Part shown: in pieces, positions 35,712 to 43,734 of the stretch
How the letters are laid out: every line of letters begins with the position of its first letter
How positions within the stretch are numbered: position 1 is the first letter of the stretch
Assembly: GCA_947494335.1 (NCBI GenBank)
Contig: CANLUT010000002.1
Span: forward strand, 496,001 to 560,000
Length of the DNA: 64,000 nt
Direction of reading: 5' to 3'
From: Oligoflexales bacterium
GTDB lineage: Bacteria > Bdellovibrionota_B > Oligoflexia > Oligoflexales > RGVZ01
The notes under the pieces: generated by a model
Databases searched by the model: none
Seen by the model: only the letters and a program-made list of their open reading frames with translations
What the model was told of the DNA's origin: nothing
Made by a program: the position numbers and the translations under genes

Positions 35712-36833
35712 TTAGAGAATGAGTTTAAGCTGAGCCATGTAGCGACGGTCGGCGGCAGATTCGCTCTCGCCAGCCACTGTTCCGAGCTGCTCGGTGTAAG
35801 TTACAAACCGTAAAATCAACAGCCACAGGTCAAGTTGCAGTCCACCGCTCACGCTACCCTGATGAAGACCAGCCTGAACCTTTAGAGCCTTTGACAGACC
35901 CCACTCGGCACCAAAATTAACCTTTTTTGAGAAGTGAATCGGTTGATTTACAGCATGCACGTCCATGCTCGTTAAAACGTAGTAGGAGCCTGTCTTAATT
36001 GGCTTAAAGCTAATTCCCGTATTAAGGGAAGGCTCTCGTGGCTTTGGTGCTCCAAATTTAAGTTCTCCCATACTCGATGCCTTATACGGTGTCCCGCCGA
36101 TGTCGGTCACACTCATTCCAAAGGTCGGCTCTCCCACTGTTACAGGAGTAAAGAGCATGCCAAGGTCCACGCCAAATCCCGTACCGCCAACGAAGTAGTC
36201 TTTTAGTTGATTGCCACTTGAAGATGTCTGACTTTTAGAGAATGCATTGATATCGGCTAAGCTAAACTCTCGTTCAACACCCTGTTTGTAAACGCCTTTA
36301 ATAGTGGCACCGATGCTGAGGCGATCCTCCAAAAAATTCTTGGCAAAGGCAATTGGGACAATCGCATTTGCGCCAGCGTCCAGATCAGCAGAAATTGTGC
36401 TGCGGTGAATCACCATGCTGCCGCCAATATCAAGTCCAATACCAAGACCAAATCCCGGTAAAATAAAATGTGGGGTGGCACCAAGATTGACCCATTGCGG
36501 TTTCCCCGTCATGGTTTCAAAAACACTCAACGTCGCATCAACACTGCTGGAGTTCGAGGACGCAAGGTTGGTGAAGTCATTGATAGTCTTGAGTGTTGTG
36601 GCGGAAACACCGAGGCGGGGGTTAAATACTTCTAGGCTCCAACTATCGAGGCGCGCCAAGCCAGCAGGATTATAGAATAGTGCGTTGTAATCGTCAGCAA
36701 CGGCAACATAGGCATTGCCCATGGCAAGAGGTCTTAACCCATAATGAGTCCACTTCAATTCACCAGCAGCACTGATATTTGGCATTGATGCTGTACCAAA
36801 CGTAAGTGCCATTAAAATTTTTTTGAAATACAT
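35712..36833 (-). CDS. Outer-membrane beta-barrel protein (FadL/PorV-like family)
   Basis: This 373-residue exported protein has a signal peptide ending near ISAAG. The N-terminus carries LRPLAMGNAYVAVADDYNALFYNPAGLA (seen as LRPLAMGNAYVAVADD and ALFYNPAGLA), the hallmark of the FadL/OMPP1/PorV-like and UPF0164-like barrels, which place a plug segment at the start. Amphipathic strands follow to the end. Family members transport hydrophobic compounds or act as secretion or surface-anchoring components, and the sequence does not decide between these. The divergent TetR gene starts about 150 bases away. Confidence 0.8.
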   Translation of the reverse strand: MYFKKILMALTFGTASMPNISAAGELKWTHYGLRPLAMGNAYVAVADDYNALFYNPAGLARLDSWSLEVFNPRLGVSATTLKTINDFTNLASSNSSSVDATLSVFETMTGKPQWVNLGATPHFILPGFGLGIGLDIGGSMVIHRSTISADLDAGANAIVPIAFAKNFLEDRLSIGATIKGVYKQGVEREFSLADINAFSKSQTSSSGNQLKDYFVGGTGFGVDLGMLFTPVTVGEPTFGMSVTDIGGTPYKASSMGELKFGAPKPREPSLNTGISFKPIKTGSYYVLTSMDVHAVNQPIHFSKKVNFGAEWGLSKALKVQAGLHQGSVSGGLQLDLWLLILRFVTYTEQLGTVAGESESAADRRYMAQLKLIL

Positions 36834-36986
36834 AGTTAAACCTGACCTCGCGTTGATGGTCTAAGAGGAAACGCATTTATGATCGCGTATCCTAATATGC
36901 TACCAAGGTCTTCCTGAGGTTGAAAGTCCCCCCCCTAGGGTGCTACCATCTTATTGAGATTAATGGATAAAATGGGGTGTTTGATC

Positions 36987-37580
36987 ATGTCCAAGCACGA
37001 CGTAGCAGCGGAACGAAAAGAGCAAATCGTAAGAGCAACGGTCGAGTGCATCACAAAGCATGGATACCATAATTTTTCGATGCAGGATGTGGCGCGCACA
37101 GCCGGTGTCAGCAAAGGCATCATTCATTATTATTTTTTGAATAAAGATGAACTGATGATGTGCGTTTTGGATAAAGTTGCCGGCGATATCGAACGTGTTT
37201 TGGGCGAAGAGATGAGCTCCATCTCTGATCCATGGCGTCGATTGGAGATCTTTATTGAGGTTTGTTTCGACATAGTTCGCAACACCAAAGAATACTACCA
37301 GGTCAACATGGACTTCTGGACTCAGATCAATCAGAAAGAAGAGATCAGGAAAGTCATCGCAGCGCATTACGCCAAATTCCGCGAAGCGGCGGCCAAGGTT
37401 ATTCAAGATGGCGTCGACAAAAATGCATTTCGCAAAGTTGATGCAAGTGCTTATGCGTCCTTCGTTATTGCTGTTATCGACGGTCTAAGCTTACAGTGGC
37501 TGTTTGACGGTAAGGTTTTTGACTACTCGCAGATGTCCAAGAAAGCATCCTCTCTGATTCTGAACGGTTTAAAATCCTGA
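36987..37580 (+). CDS. TetR/AcrR family transcriptional regulator
   Basis: This is a DNA-binding repressor of about 197 residues. The N-terminal helix-turn-helix covers FSMQDVARTAGVSKGIIHYYF, seen as FSMQDVARTAGVSK plus GIIHYYFLNKDEL, and the ligand-binding domain follows. I start at MSKHDVAAERKEQIV (ATG at 36987), the usual TetR N-terminus. Three earlier in-frame starts (36954, 36963, 36972) would add up to 11 residues. It lies 10 bases ahead of the TPR gene and at the head of the operon with the thiolase- and FadJ-like genes. Several TetR regulators of this type respond to acyl-CoA, so autoregulation by a fatty-acid signal is a reasonable inference. Confidence 0.88.
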   Translation: MSKHDVAAERKEQIVRATVECITKHGYHNFSMQDVARTAGVSKGIIHYYFLNKDELMMCVLDKVAGDIERVLGEEMSSISDPWRRLEIFIEVCFDIVRNTKEYYQVNMDFWTQINQKEEIRKVIAAHYAKFREAAAKVIQDGVDKNAFRKVDASAYASFVIAVIDGLSLQWLFDGKVFDYSQMSKKASSLILNGLKS

Positions 37581-37590
37581 GGTCGTACTC

Positions 37591-38691
37591 ATGACAAGTC
37601 AGGTTGAATTGATGCCAATCGATCAGGCCTTAGGCCTGGCCGCAAATCCCCGTCAGATTGATTCAGCCGATTATTTACGGGTTCTGGATTCCTTGGAAGC
37701 TCACGAGTGTTGGACCTTGTTCTTTGATTTAGTTCGCGCCAGCATCAAATCCGATCCAAAGGGATCCATTGATAATTTTGTTCGTCTCATCAAGGTGGAC
37801 ATCCTTTATTTGGAGGACGTCAAAGCGGCATCGCAGACGAGTCGAGAGCTGATCCAGTCAAAGAAAATGTCGTTTTCAGATTTCAGAATTCAGGTTCTGG
37901 ACAAGGTTCTTGAGTCTGAAGACTACAAGACCGAGGGCGAACTTCTTACGGGAAGCTGGGAAGTTTTTTCCAAGCGAGAGGATCAGATTGCCGCAGTTGA
38001 AAGACTTTGTTTCATTTTTGAAAAGAAGGCTCACAACGAAAGTTTGCTTCACCAGTTCTACGAACGTTTGCGTAAGATGCAGCCTGATAACGCCAAGGCC
38101 CTTCGTTACTTCAGAAATCTATACTCGCAGTCGCAGGAGTGGTCTGCGGTTATTGATGTTTTAAAGAGACTTCTTTCCTCTGCTAAACATAAGCAAGAGG
38201 TATTTCGCTACGCACAAGAGCTTGCGGCGGTTTATCTGTATCAGCTGGGCGATTGCAGGGAAGCCATTCGCTACATCGAAGAATATTGTGCGGGAAGTAC
38301 GCTTGACACATCGACCATTCACTTTGAAGCGTACTATCGCTTGGGAGATCTTGATGGTTGCCTTAAAGTTTTGAGATCTGCACTGCTCGTGGTTGAAGAC
38401 CCCGAAACAAGGTCAATCGTCCATTTTCGTATTGGAACCATTTACGAGCAGCTTAATCAAACCCAGATAGCTTACGAAAACTATCAAAAGACTCTTGAGC
38501 TCAATGACAACTTTTTTGAAGCCATCGAAGGTCTTATCAGCTGTGCGATTAAACTCAAAAATTGGGTAACGGTGCGCGACTGGCTGATTGTTCTCAGTGA
38601 GAAGACACGTTCGCCTGATTTGGTTGGTCAACTGCGAGCAGGTATCCAGCGGCTTGACGAGGGAATGGCTCATGCAACTGCAGCCCGCTGA
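37591..38691 (+). CDS. TPR-repeat protein
   Basis: This is a soluble protein of 366 residues with no signal peptide. From about residue 150 it is built of tetratricopeptide-type helix pairs, such as AKALRYFRNLYSQSQEWSAVIDVL and GTIYEQLNQTQIAYENYQKTLELN (each seen as two shorter blocks), ending with a pair around NFFEAIEGLISCAIKLKNW. It likely serves as a scaffold. It begins 10 bases after the TetR stop and overlaps the thiolase-like gene by 20 bases, so it belongs to that operon. The N-terminal 140 residues are helical and not recognised. Confidence 0.82.
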   Translation: MTSQVELMPIDQALGLAANPRQIDSADYLRVLDSLEAHECWTLFFDLVRASIKSDPKGSIDNFVRLIKVDILYLEDVKAASQTSRELIQSKKMSFSDFRIQVLDKVLESEDYKTEGELLTGSWEVFSKREDQIAAVERLCFIFEKKAHNESLLHQFYERLRKMQPDNAKALRYFRNLYSQSQEWSAVIDVLKRLLSSAKHKQEVFRYAQELAAVYLYQLGDCREAIRYIEEYCAGSTLDTSTIHFEAYYRLGDLDGCLKVLRSALLVVEDPETRSIVHFRIGTIYEQLNQTQIAYENYQKTLELNDNFFEAIEGLISCAIKLKNWVTVRDWLIVLSEKTRSPDLVGQLRAGIQRLDEGMAHATAAR

Positions 38692-39628
38692 GGCACTTTG
38701 TTTGCCTCTTCAGATAGGTCGTATCGATCTTGTATCTATGCCATCGGATTATTTGCCCCGGAGAATAGATTGGGGCAAATGGCTTGATTGCGTGAACATG
38801 GGTGCGATGGTGATGGGCGACCGGCTGGGCGCGTCTCCGAGAATTAGCGTTTCTCCAGATCATCAAGATGCAAAAGATAATTTGGCTTTGGCCTATTTTC
38901 AGGGCCAAGGCACGCTTGAACAAATTGACCCAGTGACTATTTTTTCTGATGTTACAGATGGTACAAGGTTTATTTTCGTGGGTTCTTGGTCCACTGCGGT
39001 TCCAACCTGGTTCACGAGTGCGCAGTCGATCTTTGCCGCGCAGTATGCATCGCTAATCTCTGACTTTATAGCTCGTCAGTTTCTGCTCTGGGGTCGAACG
39101 GCAGACCGACTTGAGAAAGAGGGCTCATTTCTGGTGACGGACGATCTTGGCCGTCTTTCAGGCTTGTCGTCAATCGGTCGCAGTTGGCGTAATCGTGCTA
39201 TGCGCAGTAGCGTCATGGGAGAGCCACGGTCGGCGTCCTGGCTTGCGGCAATAGTTGACGTCCCAATGGCGCGCTCAGCAAGTGCGGTTGACATGAGGCT
39301 TCATCGTCTGAATGTCATTGAACCGGAGGTGTGGTGCGGTTCGCCAAAGCTTGATGTGGAGATTTCGAGCGCGATGCGCGCTGATGAAGGCTGCCCTGAG
39401 ATTTGGATCTCGGCCCCCAGTGTTGGAGTCGCGTTGTGGATTGCAGAACAGCAATATCCGTTAAATACCGTCTTATCCAAGCTTCATGTTCCGGGAGCAA
39501 TACTTGGCTGGCATCCCGTCAGAGATTTGCTGGCGTTTCTTTCGCGTGCCAAAGACGGAAGTATGTTCTACATGGTGGATCGACAATGTCGGCTGCAAGT
39601 TTTGAAAAAAGATGGTGGGGTACTCTAA
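38672..39628 (+). CDS. Degenerate thiolase-like protein lacking the N-terminal half
   Basis: This is a 318-residue protein that I read as a decayed thiolase (FadA/FadI type). MGDRLGASPRISVSPDHQDA (residues 48-67) follows the thiolase pattern MGxTAE...ISRExQDA. DPVTIFSD comes next. Near the end, VPGAILGWHP (273-282) matches NxxGGAIALGHP with the histidine kept but GHP changed to WHP, and a late cysteine (306) sits where the second catalytic Cys lies. The N-terminal region with the nucleophilic Cys is absent, against about 390-440 residues in active enzymes. The start is ATG at 38672, with AGGG upstream. The assignment rests on pattern matching, so it is moderately sure. Confidence 0.6.
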   Translation: MQLQPAEALCLPLQIGRIDLVSMPSDYLPRRIDWGKWLDCVNMGAMVMGDRLGASPRISVSPDHQDAKDNLALAYFQGQGTLEQIDPVTIFSDVTDGTRFIFVGSWSTAVPTWFTSAQSIFAAQYASLISDFIARQFLLWGRTADRLEKEGSFLVTDDLGRLSGLSSIGRSWRNRAMRSSVMGEPRSASWLAAIVDVPMARSASAVDMRLHRLNVIEPEVWCGSPKLDVEISSAMRADEGCPEIWISAPSVGVALWIAEQQYPLNTVLSKLHVPGAILGWHPVRDLLAFLSRAKDGSMFYMVDRQCRLQVLKKDGGVL

Positions 39629-41497
39629 ATGCAGGACACCATCTCAATTGAAATCGATTGGAACGGGTCTCTTTATGACCCGGCATCTTCAGAATTTGTT
39701 GCGCGGCTTGAGTCAAAATTGGAATCAGCAAATTCGAATACGATCATTTTACTCAGATCAAAAGATGCATGTCATGACTATCACCGGGATTGGCTTGATA
39801 GCATTACATCGAAGCTTTACTGGGAAGATTTAGTCGCCCACTTTCAAAGAGTGCATTTGCTTTTCTTGGGAATTTGTCTGTCAAAGGCCAAATGGTATTT
39901 TATTTCGAGTCACGACTGCCTTGGTTCGTGGTGGGACTTGGCTCTCGCATGTCAGGGGCGAGTTTGGGCAAATCCCTATGCAAAAGTCGGCTTTCCGGAA
40001 GTCTATATTGATATGCTTCCACCGCTCGCAAATGGTGCGCTCCGTCGTTTTGATGCCTATAAGTCTTTGGACGATGTGCGAAAAAATGCGATCTTACACT
40101 CCAAGGATGCATTCACATTAGGATTGATATCTCTGGTTTTACAAGGGCAAAACTGGGCTGACGCCAAAGGGATAGAATCACTTTATGCGTGGATCAAAAA
40201 AAGCCAGACCATCAATAACCTCAGGTCAACAACACGACGGGAGTTGATAGAGGAGACGCCTGATTTGTTGGGTGTTGTCGAGGACCGTTCAACATTGTCT
40301 TTGCGACGAAAACAGATCGCACTCAGTCACTTGGAGACTGGACACAACGCTTTGAGAGAACGCAATATCGGAGCCAGAGCTCTTACAATGAGTCAGATTC
40401 GTGCGGGCTGCGCAGCAAGAGTCTTGTTTGAGGATTATCGCTCATGGCTTTCAAGACGTATATCACGTTACGAAATTGGTTCAAAAGACAGATGGTGGAC
40501 GGCATCTGTGGGCTCAGGTACTTTGGCGGTAGACTTAAGTCGCGGTATCCCCCCGCAGTCAGTCATTTACACGTTACTTGCGCGAAAGATTCGACTATTA
40601 TTGATGGCTCCATCCGAAGAACAGCTTCGAGAATATCTGGAAACCATTCTTAGTCGATCACAAAAAGTCGGTCTTTCCAGAAAAGACCTTCTTACTTCGT
40701 GGCGCGGACGTCTCGACTGGTTTGTGGGTCATGCGAATTCAGTCTCCTCTCTATGGTTGGCTTGCTCGGTTAATGATTTCCTGGAGTTTGGAGTGGGATC
40801 AACGCGCTTGATGACACGTTACCGGCTTTCGGGCAATTTTGGACAAGCAAATCTCGGATGGTGTGAGGCGATTGAGCATTTAGAACCAGCTCAGGAAGCA
40901 TCAGAAAACACTGTTACTTATGCAAACGAATTGGCAGATATTCTGACAAATGGTGTCCTCAGGCAGCAGGGATGGAAACATCCCATTCCTTTGTCAGTGG
41001 CGTTACGCTTTGCGTTGTTAGCTGAAATGGTTGTCTTGTCGGAGACTGGAGCATGGCCTGATGTCGTTGAGCAGTGTAAGTTGCTGGCAAATGCTGGATG
41101 GGGTTTTGCGGGCGATGTACCGCAGTGGGATAGTTTACTTCGCCATTTTGGCAAATCACCCAGTGTCGAGGCGGCCCTTAAAGACCTAGGTTTGCACGAC
41201 TCTCAGTCTTTAAAGGTATCCTCAATTGCCGAGCTTCGGCAGCGTGCTCCAAAGACGGGGCAGGTCAGTAGATTTGAAATTAGCGCGGCCCGGCTCTCAA
41301 GACACTTTGAGGCTTTTGCTGTTCAGGTCGGCGAGAGGATATTGAGCCTCGGCATTGTCGAGGGCACATCTATGGCCGATCTGTATGTGACATTAGCTTG
41401 GGGCTATCCCGGAAAGTCCCTGGTTCCCTCGGAGTTGGTCGGAGCCATGGGGGATGGACGAATTGCTCACTGGCTCGGGCGCGACATCCGGCGCTAA
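39629..41497 (+). CDS. Degenerate FadJ/FadB-like multifunctional protein
   Basis: This 622-residue protein keeps the fatty-acid oxidation alpha-subunit order. A crotonase-like domain (1-190) has SHDCLGSWWDLALACQGR and GFPEVYIDMLPP: the usual GGGxE is GSWWD (99-103), while Glu124 of the PE motif remains. A Rossmann-like region near 291-380 has GSGTLA where the NAD loop GxGxMG should be. Two C-terminal 3-hydroxyacyl-CoA-dehydrogenase-like domains follow (about 448-508, with NAGWGFAGDVPQWD, and 548-622). The catalytic His block HFFxPV is not recognisable. It starts at the base after the thiolase-like stop. A non-catalytic or changed role is the best reading. Confidence 0.65.
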   Translation: MQDTISIEIDWNGSLYDPASSEFVARLESKLESANSNTIILLRSKDACHDYHRDWLDSITSKLYWEDLVAHFQRVHLLFLGICLSKAKWYFISSHDCLGSWWDLALACQGRVWANPYAKVGFPEVYIDMLPPLANGALRRFDAYKSLDDVRKNAILHSKDAFTLGLISLVLQGQNWADAKGIESLYAWIKKSQTINNLRSTTRRELIEETPDLLGVVEDRSTLSLRRKQIALSHLETGHNALRERNIGARALTMSQIRAGCAARVLFEDYRSWLSRRISRYEIGSKDRWWTASVGSGTLAVDLSRGIPPQSVIYTLLARKIRLLLMAPSEEQLREYLETILSRSQKVGLSRKDLLTSWRGRLDWFVGHANSVSSLWLACSVNDFLEFGVGSTRLMTRYRLSGNFGQANLGWCEAIEHLEPAQEASENTVTYANELADILTNGVLRQQGWKHPIPLSVALRFALLAEMVVLSETGAWPDVVEQCKLLANAGWGFAGDVPQWDSLLRHFGKSPSVEAALKDLGLHDSQSLKVSSIAELRQRAPKTGQVSRFEISAARLSRHFEAFAVQVGERILSLGIVEGTSMADLYVTLAWGYPGKSLVPSELVGAMGDGRIAHWLGRDIRR

Positions 41498-41540
41498 AGT
41501 CGCCCCGTGTCGAATGCACCACGACTGCAACTTGGGGGCC

Positions 41541-41566
41541 TGTGTACACATGGTGACATGTGCACA
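41541..41566. other. Inverted repeat between the FadJ-like gene and lpxC
   Basis: CACATG (41547-41552) pairs with CATGTG (41557-41562) around GTGA. After one mismatch, GTGT-side bases 41543-41545 pair with 41564-41566. It sits 44 bases past the FadJ-like stop without a T run, so it is either a weak terminator or an operator. The remaining stretch to lpxC is strongly AT-rich and should hold the lpxC promoter. Confidence 0.4.
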
Positions 41567-41717
41567 ACGGCAGGAAATATATGAAAAATAATATAATAAA
41601 ATCAATTACTTAAAATAAAATCTAAAGTTTTCTAAATTGGCCTGGTTTTTGCAGTTGACTAGATATGGTCAAGCCGATAGTCGGTGAAAACCGTTTCGAA
41701 GGAAGCTTTGAGAGTCC

Positions 41718-42635
41718 ATGGTAGCCCAGAAGCAACATACCGTAGCCCGCCGCATAGAAGTCAGTGGCATTGCCCTGCACTCCGGTAAAGTTGTAAGGCT
41801 TGAGATTCTACCTGCCGCAATCAACACGGGCATCGTCTTTAAAAGAGTAGACCTTCCTGGGATGCCCTCAGTTCTCGCTCACGTCAGCAACATCAGATCT
41901 ACGGACCTCAACACAACCATTGCTCATGGCGAGGCGAAAGTTTCGACTATTGAACACTTGATGGCCGCATTTGCAGGTCTTGGAATTGATAATGCCCTTG
42001 TAAAGATCGACGGACCAGAAGTGCCCGTTATGGATGGAAGCGCTGCTCCGTTTGTTGACCGTATTCTTGCCGCCGGTATCTCTTCCCAAGACGCTCTTCG
42101 TCGCTACTTCGTAGTTCGTGAAGCATTTGAATTTCAGATGGGAGACAAGTGGATCCGCGTAGAGCCCGCTGATGTGACCCGTTTTGAGATGGAAATCGAT
42201 TTTCAATCGAAGGTCATTGGCCGTCAATCCTTTGGATTTGATATGGATCGTGAGTCGTTCCTTGAAGTTTCTGGTAGCAGAACCTTCTGTCACGTCAACG
42301 ATGTAAATGCCATGCGTAAAGCCGGTCTGGCATTGGGCGGATCCTTGGATAATGCTGTTGTCGTTTCCGATGACGAAGTTTTGAATCCTGAAGGGCTACG
42401 TCATGATGATGAATTCGTGCGTCACAAGCTTTTGGACTGCGTTGGAGATTTAAGTCTCCTTGGTGCTCCGATTGTTGGACGAGTTGTGGCTTACAAATCT
42501 GGGCATGGCCTACATGCTTCATTCATGAAGGCTGTTTGGGCGCATCGCCATGAATTGCTTGCAGTGGTTGAAGATTTGGGCGTTCGTCGTGGAACTGGCA
42601 AACGTGCTGCGGCAGTTGCCGGTGCTATTGCGTAA
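41718..42635 (+). CDS. lpxC: UDP-3-O-acyl-N-acetylglucosamine deacetylase
   Basis: This zinc enzyme catalyses the committed step of lipid A synthesis and shows that the organism makes an outer membrane with lipid A. The length of 305 residues is typical. Zinc ligands are visible: His80 in TIEHLMAAF, and His236 and Asp240 in RHKLLDCVGD. The catalytic His263 is in SGHGLHASF. Other family motifs are GIALHSG and GPEVPVMDGSA. A strong intrinsic terminator follows at 42664-42694. It lies alone rather than in the cell-division cluster where lpxC is often found. Confidence 0.96.
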   Translation: MVAQKQHTVARRIEVSGIALHSGKVVRLEILPAAINTGIVFKRVDLPGMPSVLAHVSNIRSTDLNTTIAHGEAKVSTIEHLMAAFAGLGIDNALVKIDGPEVPVMDGSAAPFVDRILAAGISSQDALRRYFVVREAFEFQMGDKWIRVEPADVTRFEMEIDFQSKVIGRQSFGFDMDRESFLEVSGSRTFCHVNDVNAMRKAGLALGGSLDNAVVVSDDEVLNPEGLRHDDEFVRHKLLDCVGDLSLLGAPIVGRVVAYKSGHGLHASFMKAVWAHRHELLAVVEDLGVRRGTGKRAAAVAGAIA

Positions 42636-43650
42636 GCCCTAACCCCTGACTTTGATATCTTGTAACGCTGATCGTTTTGTCGATCAGCGTTTTTGCTGCG
42701 TCATACCAACAGAGGTCATTCATTATTTTGAGCAGTCTTGGTAGCTTGCTCATCACATGGCTGAAATTGACGTTTTGACCAAGCTCCAGGCTATCTACAA
42801 AAGATAAACCCCAGTCTTTCCTTGTAAGTTTAAATGCGACGTCCATGCCCAAAGAGAACGCCTCGAAATCCGAGGGTTCATTTGTAAGGTGCTTGTTGAG
42901 CTGCTGGAATGTGCGTTCAGCAAAATCTGGTCTGGTGCCGGAACTATCAAGGATAGCCATCGCAGCAAGGCACTCAATCTCAATGTTTGTGCCCAGAATC
43001 TTGCGGCACTCGTCGATCACACGCATGGCCTCACTCGGGATATTGAGTACAAGATAGCCCTTAATCATCTGAACTCGAGGAAGTGGATCACACGCGTCCA
43101 TTTTACAGGCGACCTTTAGTGCATCGATAGCTTCGTGAGGCTTTCCGGATTCAAGAAGTGCCTGGCCCAGGAGTGTATAAATAGGCACAAATGGCTCTGG
43201 AGTTTTCTCGCATTCTGCAATACAGACGGAAAGTTTTTCATCGTTAAATGCTGTCCAAGCAGATAAAAATCTAAAACCGGCAAGTTCTGAGAGATCGGCG
43301 ACTTTTTGCAATGCTGTGAATGCCCGCGCTCCCTCGCCGTTTAAAATAGCAGCCTCAGCTAGCGGTGTGTATAGGTCCGTCAGAGAACAGCCCAGGGAGT
43401 TAATCATCTCATCAGTTCGAAGAATGTGTTCAAGCATTGAAACGTTTGATTCGACTAATAAGTTAACCGCGTCTGTCCATAGTCGGCAGCGAAAAGTATC
43501 ATTTGTGCGTAATGAGCGCACAAGGCTCCAGATGTGAAATATTTCAGGGTTAGCAATCGTTGGCTGCTTATTGAGCGAGGAAAACCACTTGCTAAGCTCT
43601 GGCATGCGCTCGAGAGCCTCATGAGTTCTTTTTGATGCTGGTGATTCCAT
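42625..43650 (-). CDS. TPR-like helical repeat protein
   Basis: A soluble protein of 341 residues from the ATG at 43650, with AGGA 7 bases upstream (a start at 43680 would add 10 residues). Helical pairs such as PIYTLLGQALLESGKPHEAI and LVLNIPSEAMRVIDEC fit TPR-like repeats. Its C-terminal codons run through the lpxC terminator and overlap the lpxC coding end by 11 bases on the other strand. No enzymatic motif was seen, and its role is unknown. Confidence 0.75.
   Translation of the reverse strand: MESPASKRTHEALERMPELSKWFSSLNKQPTIANPEIFHIWSLVRSLRTNDTFRCRLWTDAVNLLVESNVSMLEHILRTDEMINSLGCSLTDLYTPLAEAAILNGEGARAFTALQKVADLSELAGFRFLSAWTAFNDEKLSVCIAECEKTPEPFVPIYTLLGQALLESGKPHEAIDALKVACKMDACDPLPRVQMIKGYLVLNIPSEAMRVIDECRKILGTNIEIECLAAMAILDSSGTRPDFAERTFQQLNKHLTNEPSDFEAFSLGMDVAFKLTRKDWGLSFVDSLELGQNVNFSHVMSKLPRLLKIMNDLCWYDAAKTLIDKTISVTRYQSQGLGLTQ
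42664..42694 (+). terminator. Intrinsic terminator of lpxC
   Basis: AACGCTGATCG (42664-42674) and CGATCAGCGTT (42681-42691) form a perfect 11-bp stem with loop TTTTGT, followed by T residues to 42694. It starts 29 bases after the lpxC stop. The same bases encode residues near the C-terminus of the convergent TPR-like protein. Confidence 0.85.
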
Positions 43651-43734
43651 GGCAAGTCCTTGGCAGTCATTACGCAGCATACATCATAGCATGTTTTGAA
43701 AATTTTTCCTGACGTGTGCCACAAGGAAACTTCA

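Noticed and set aside
38588-38671. N-terminal extension of the thiolase-like protein supplying the missing cysteine region
   Set aside because: This stretch is well supported as the C-terminal coding part of the TPR gene in another frame, and the ATG at 38672 has a ribosome binding site.
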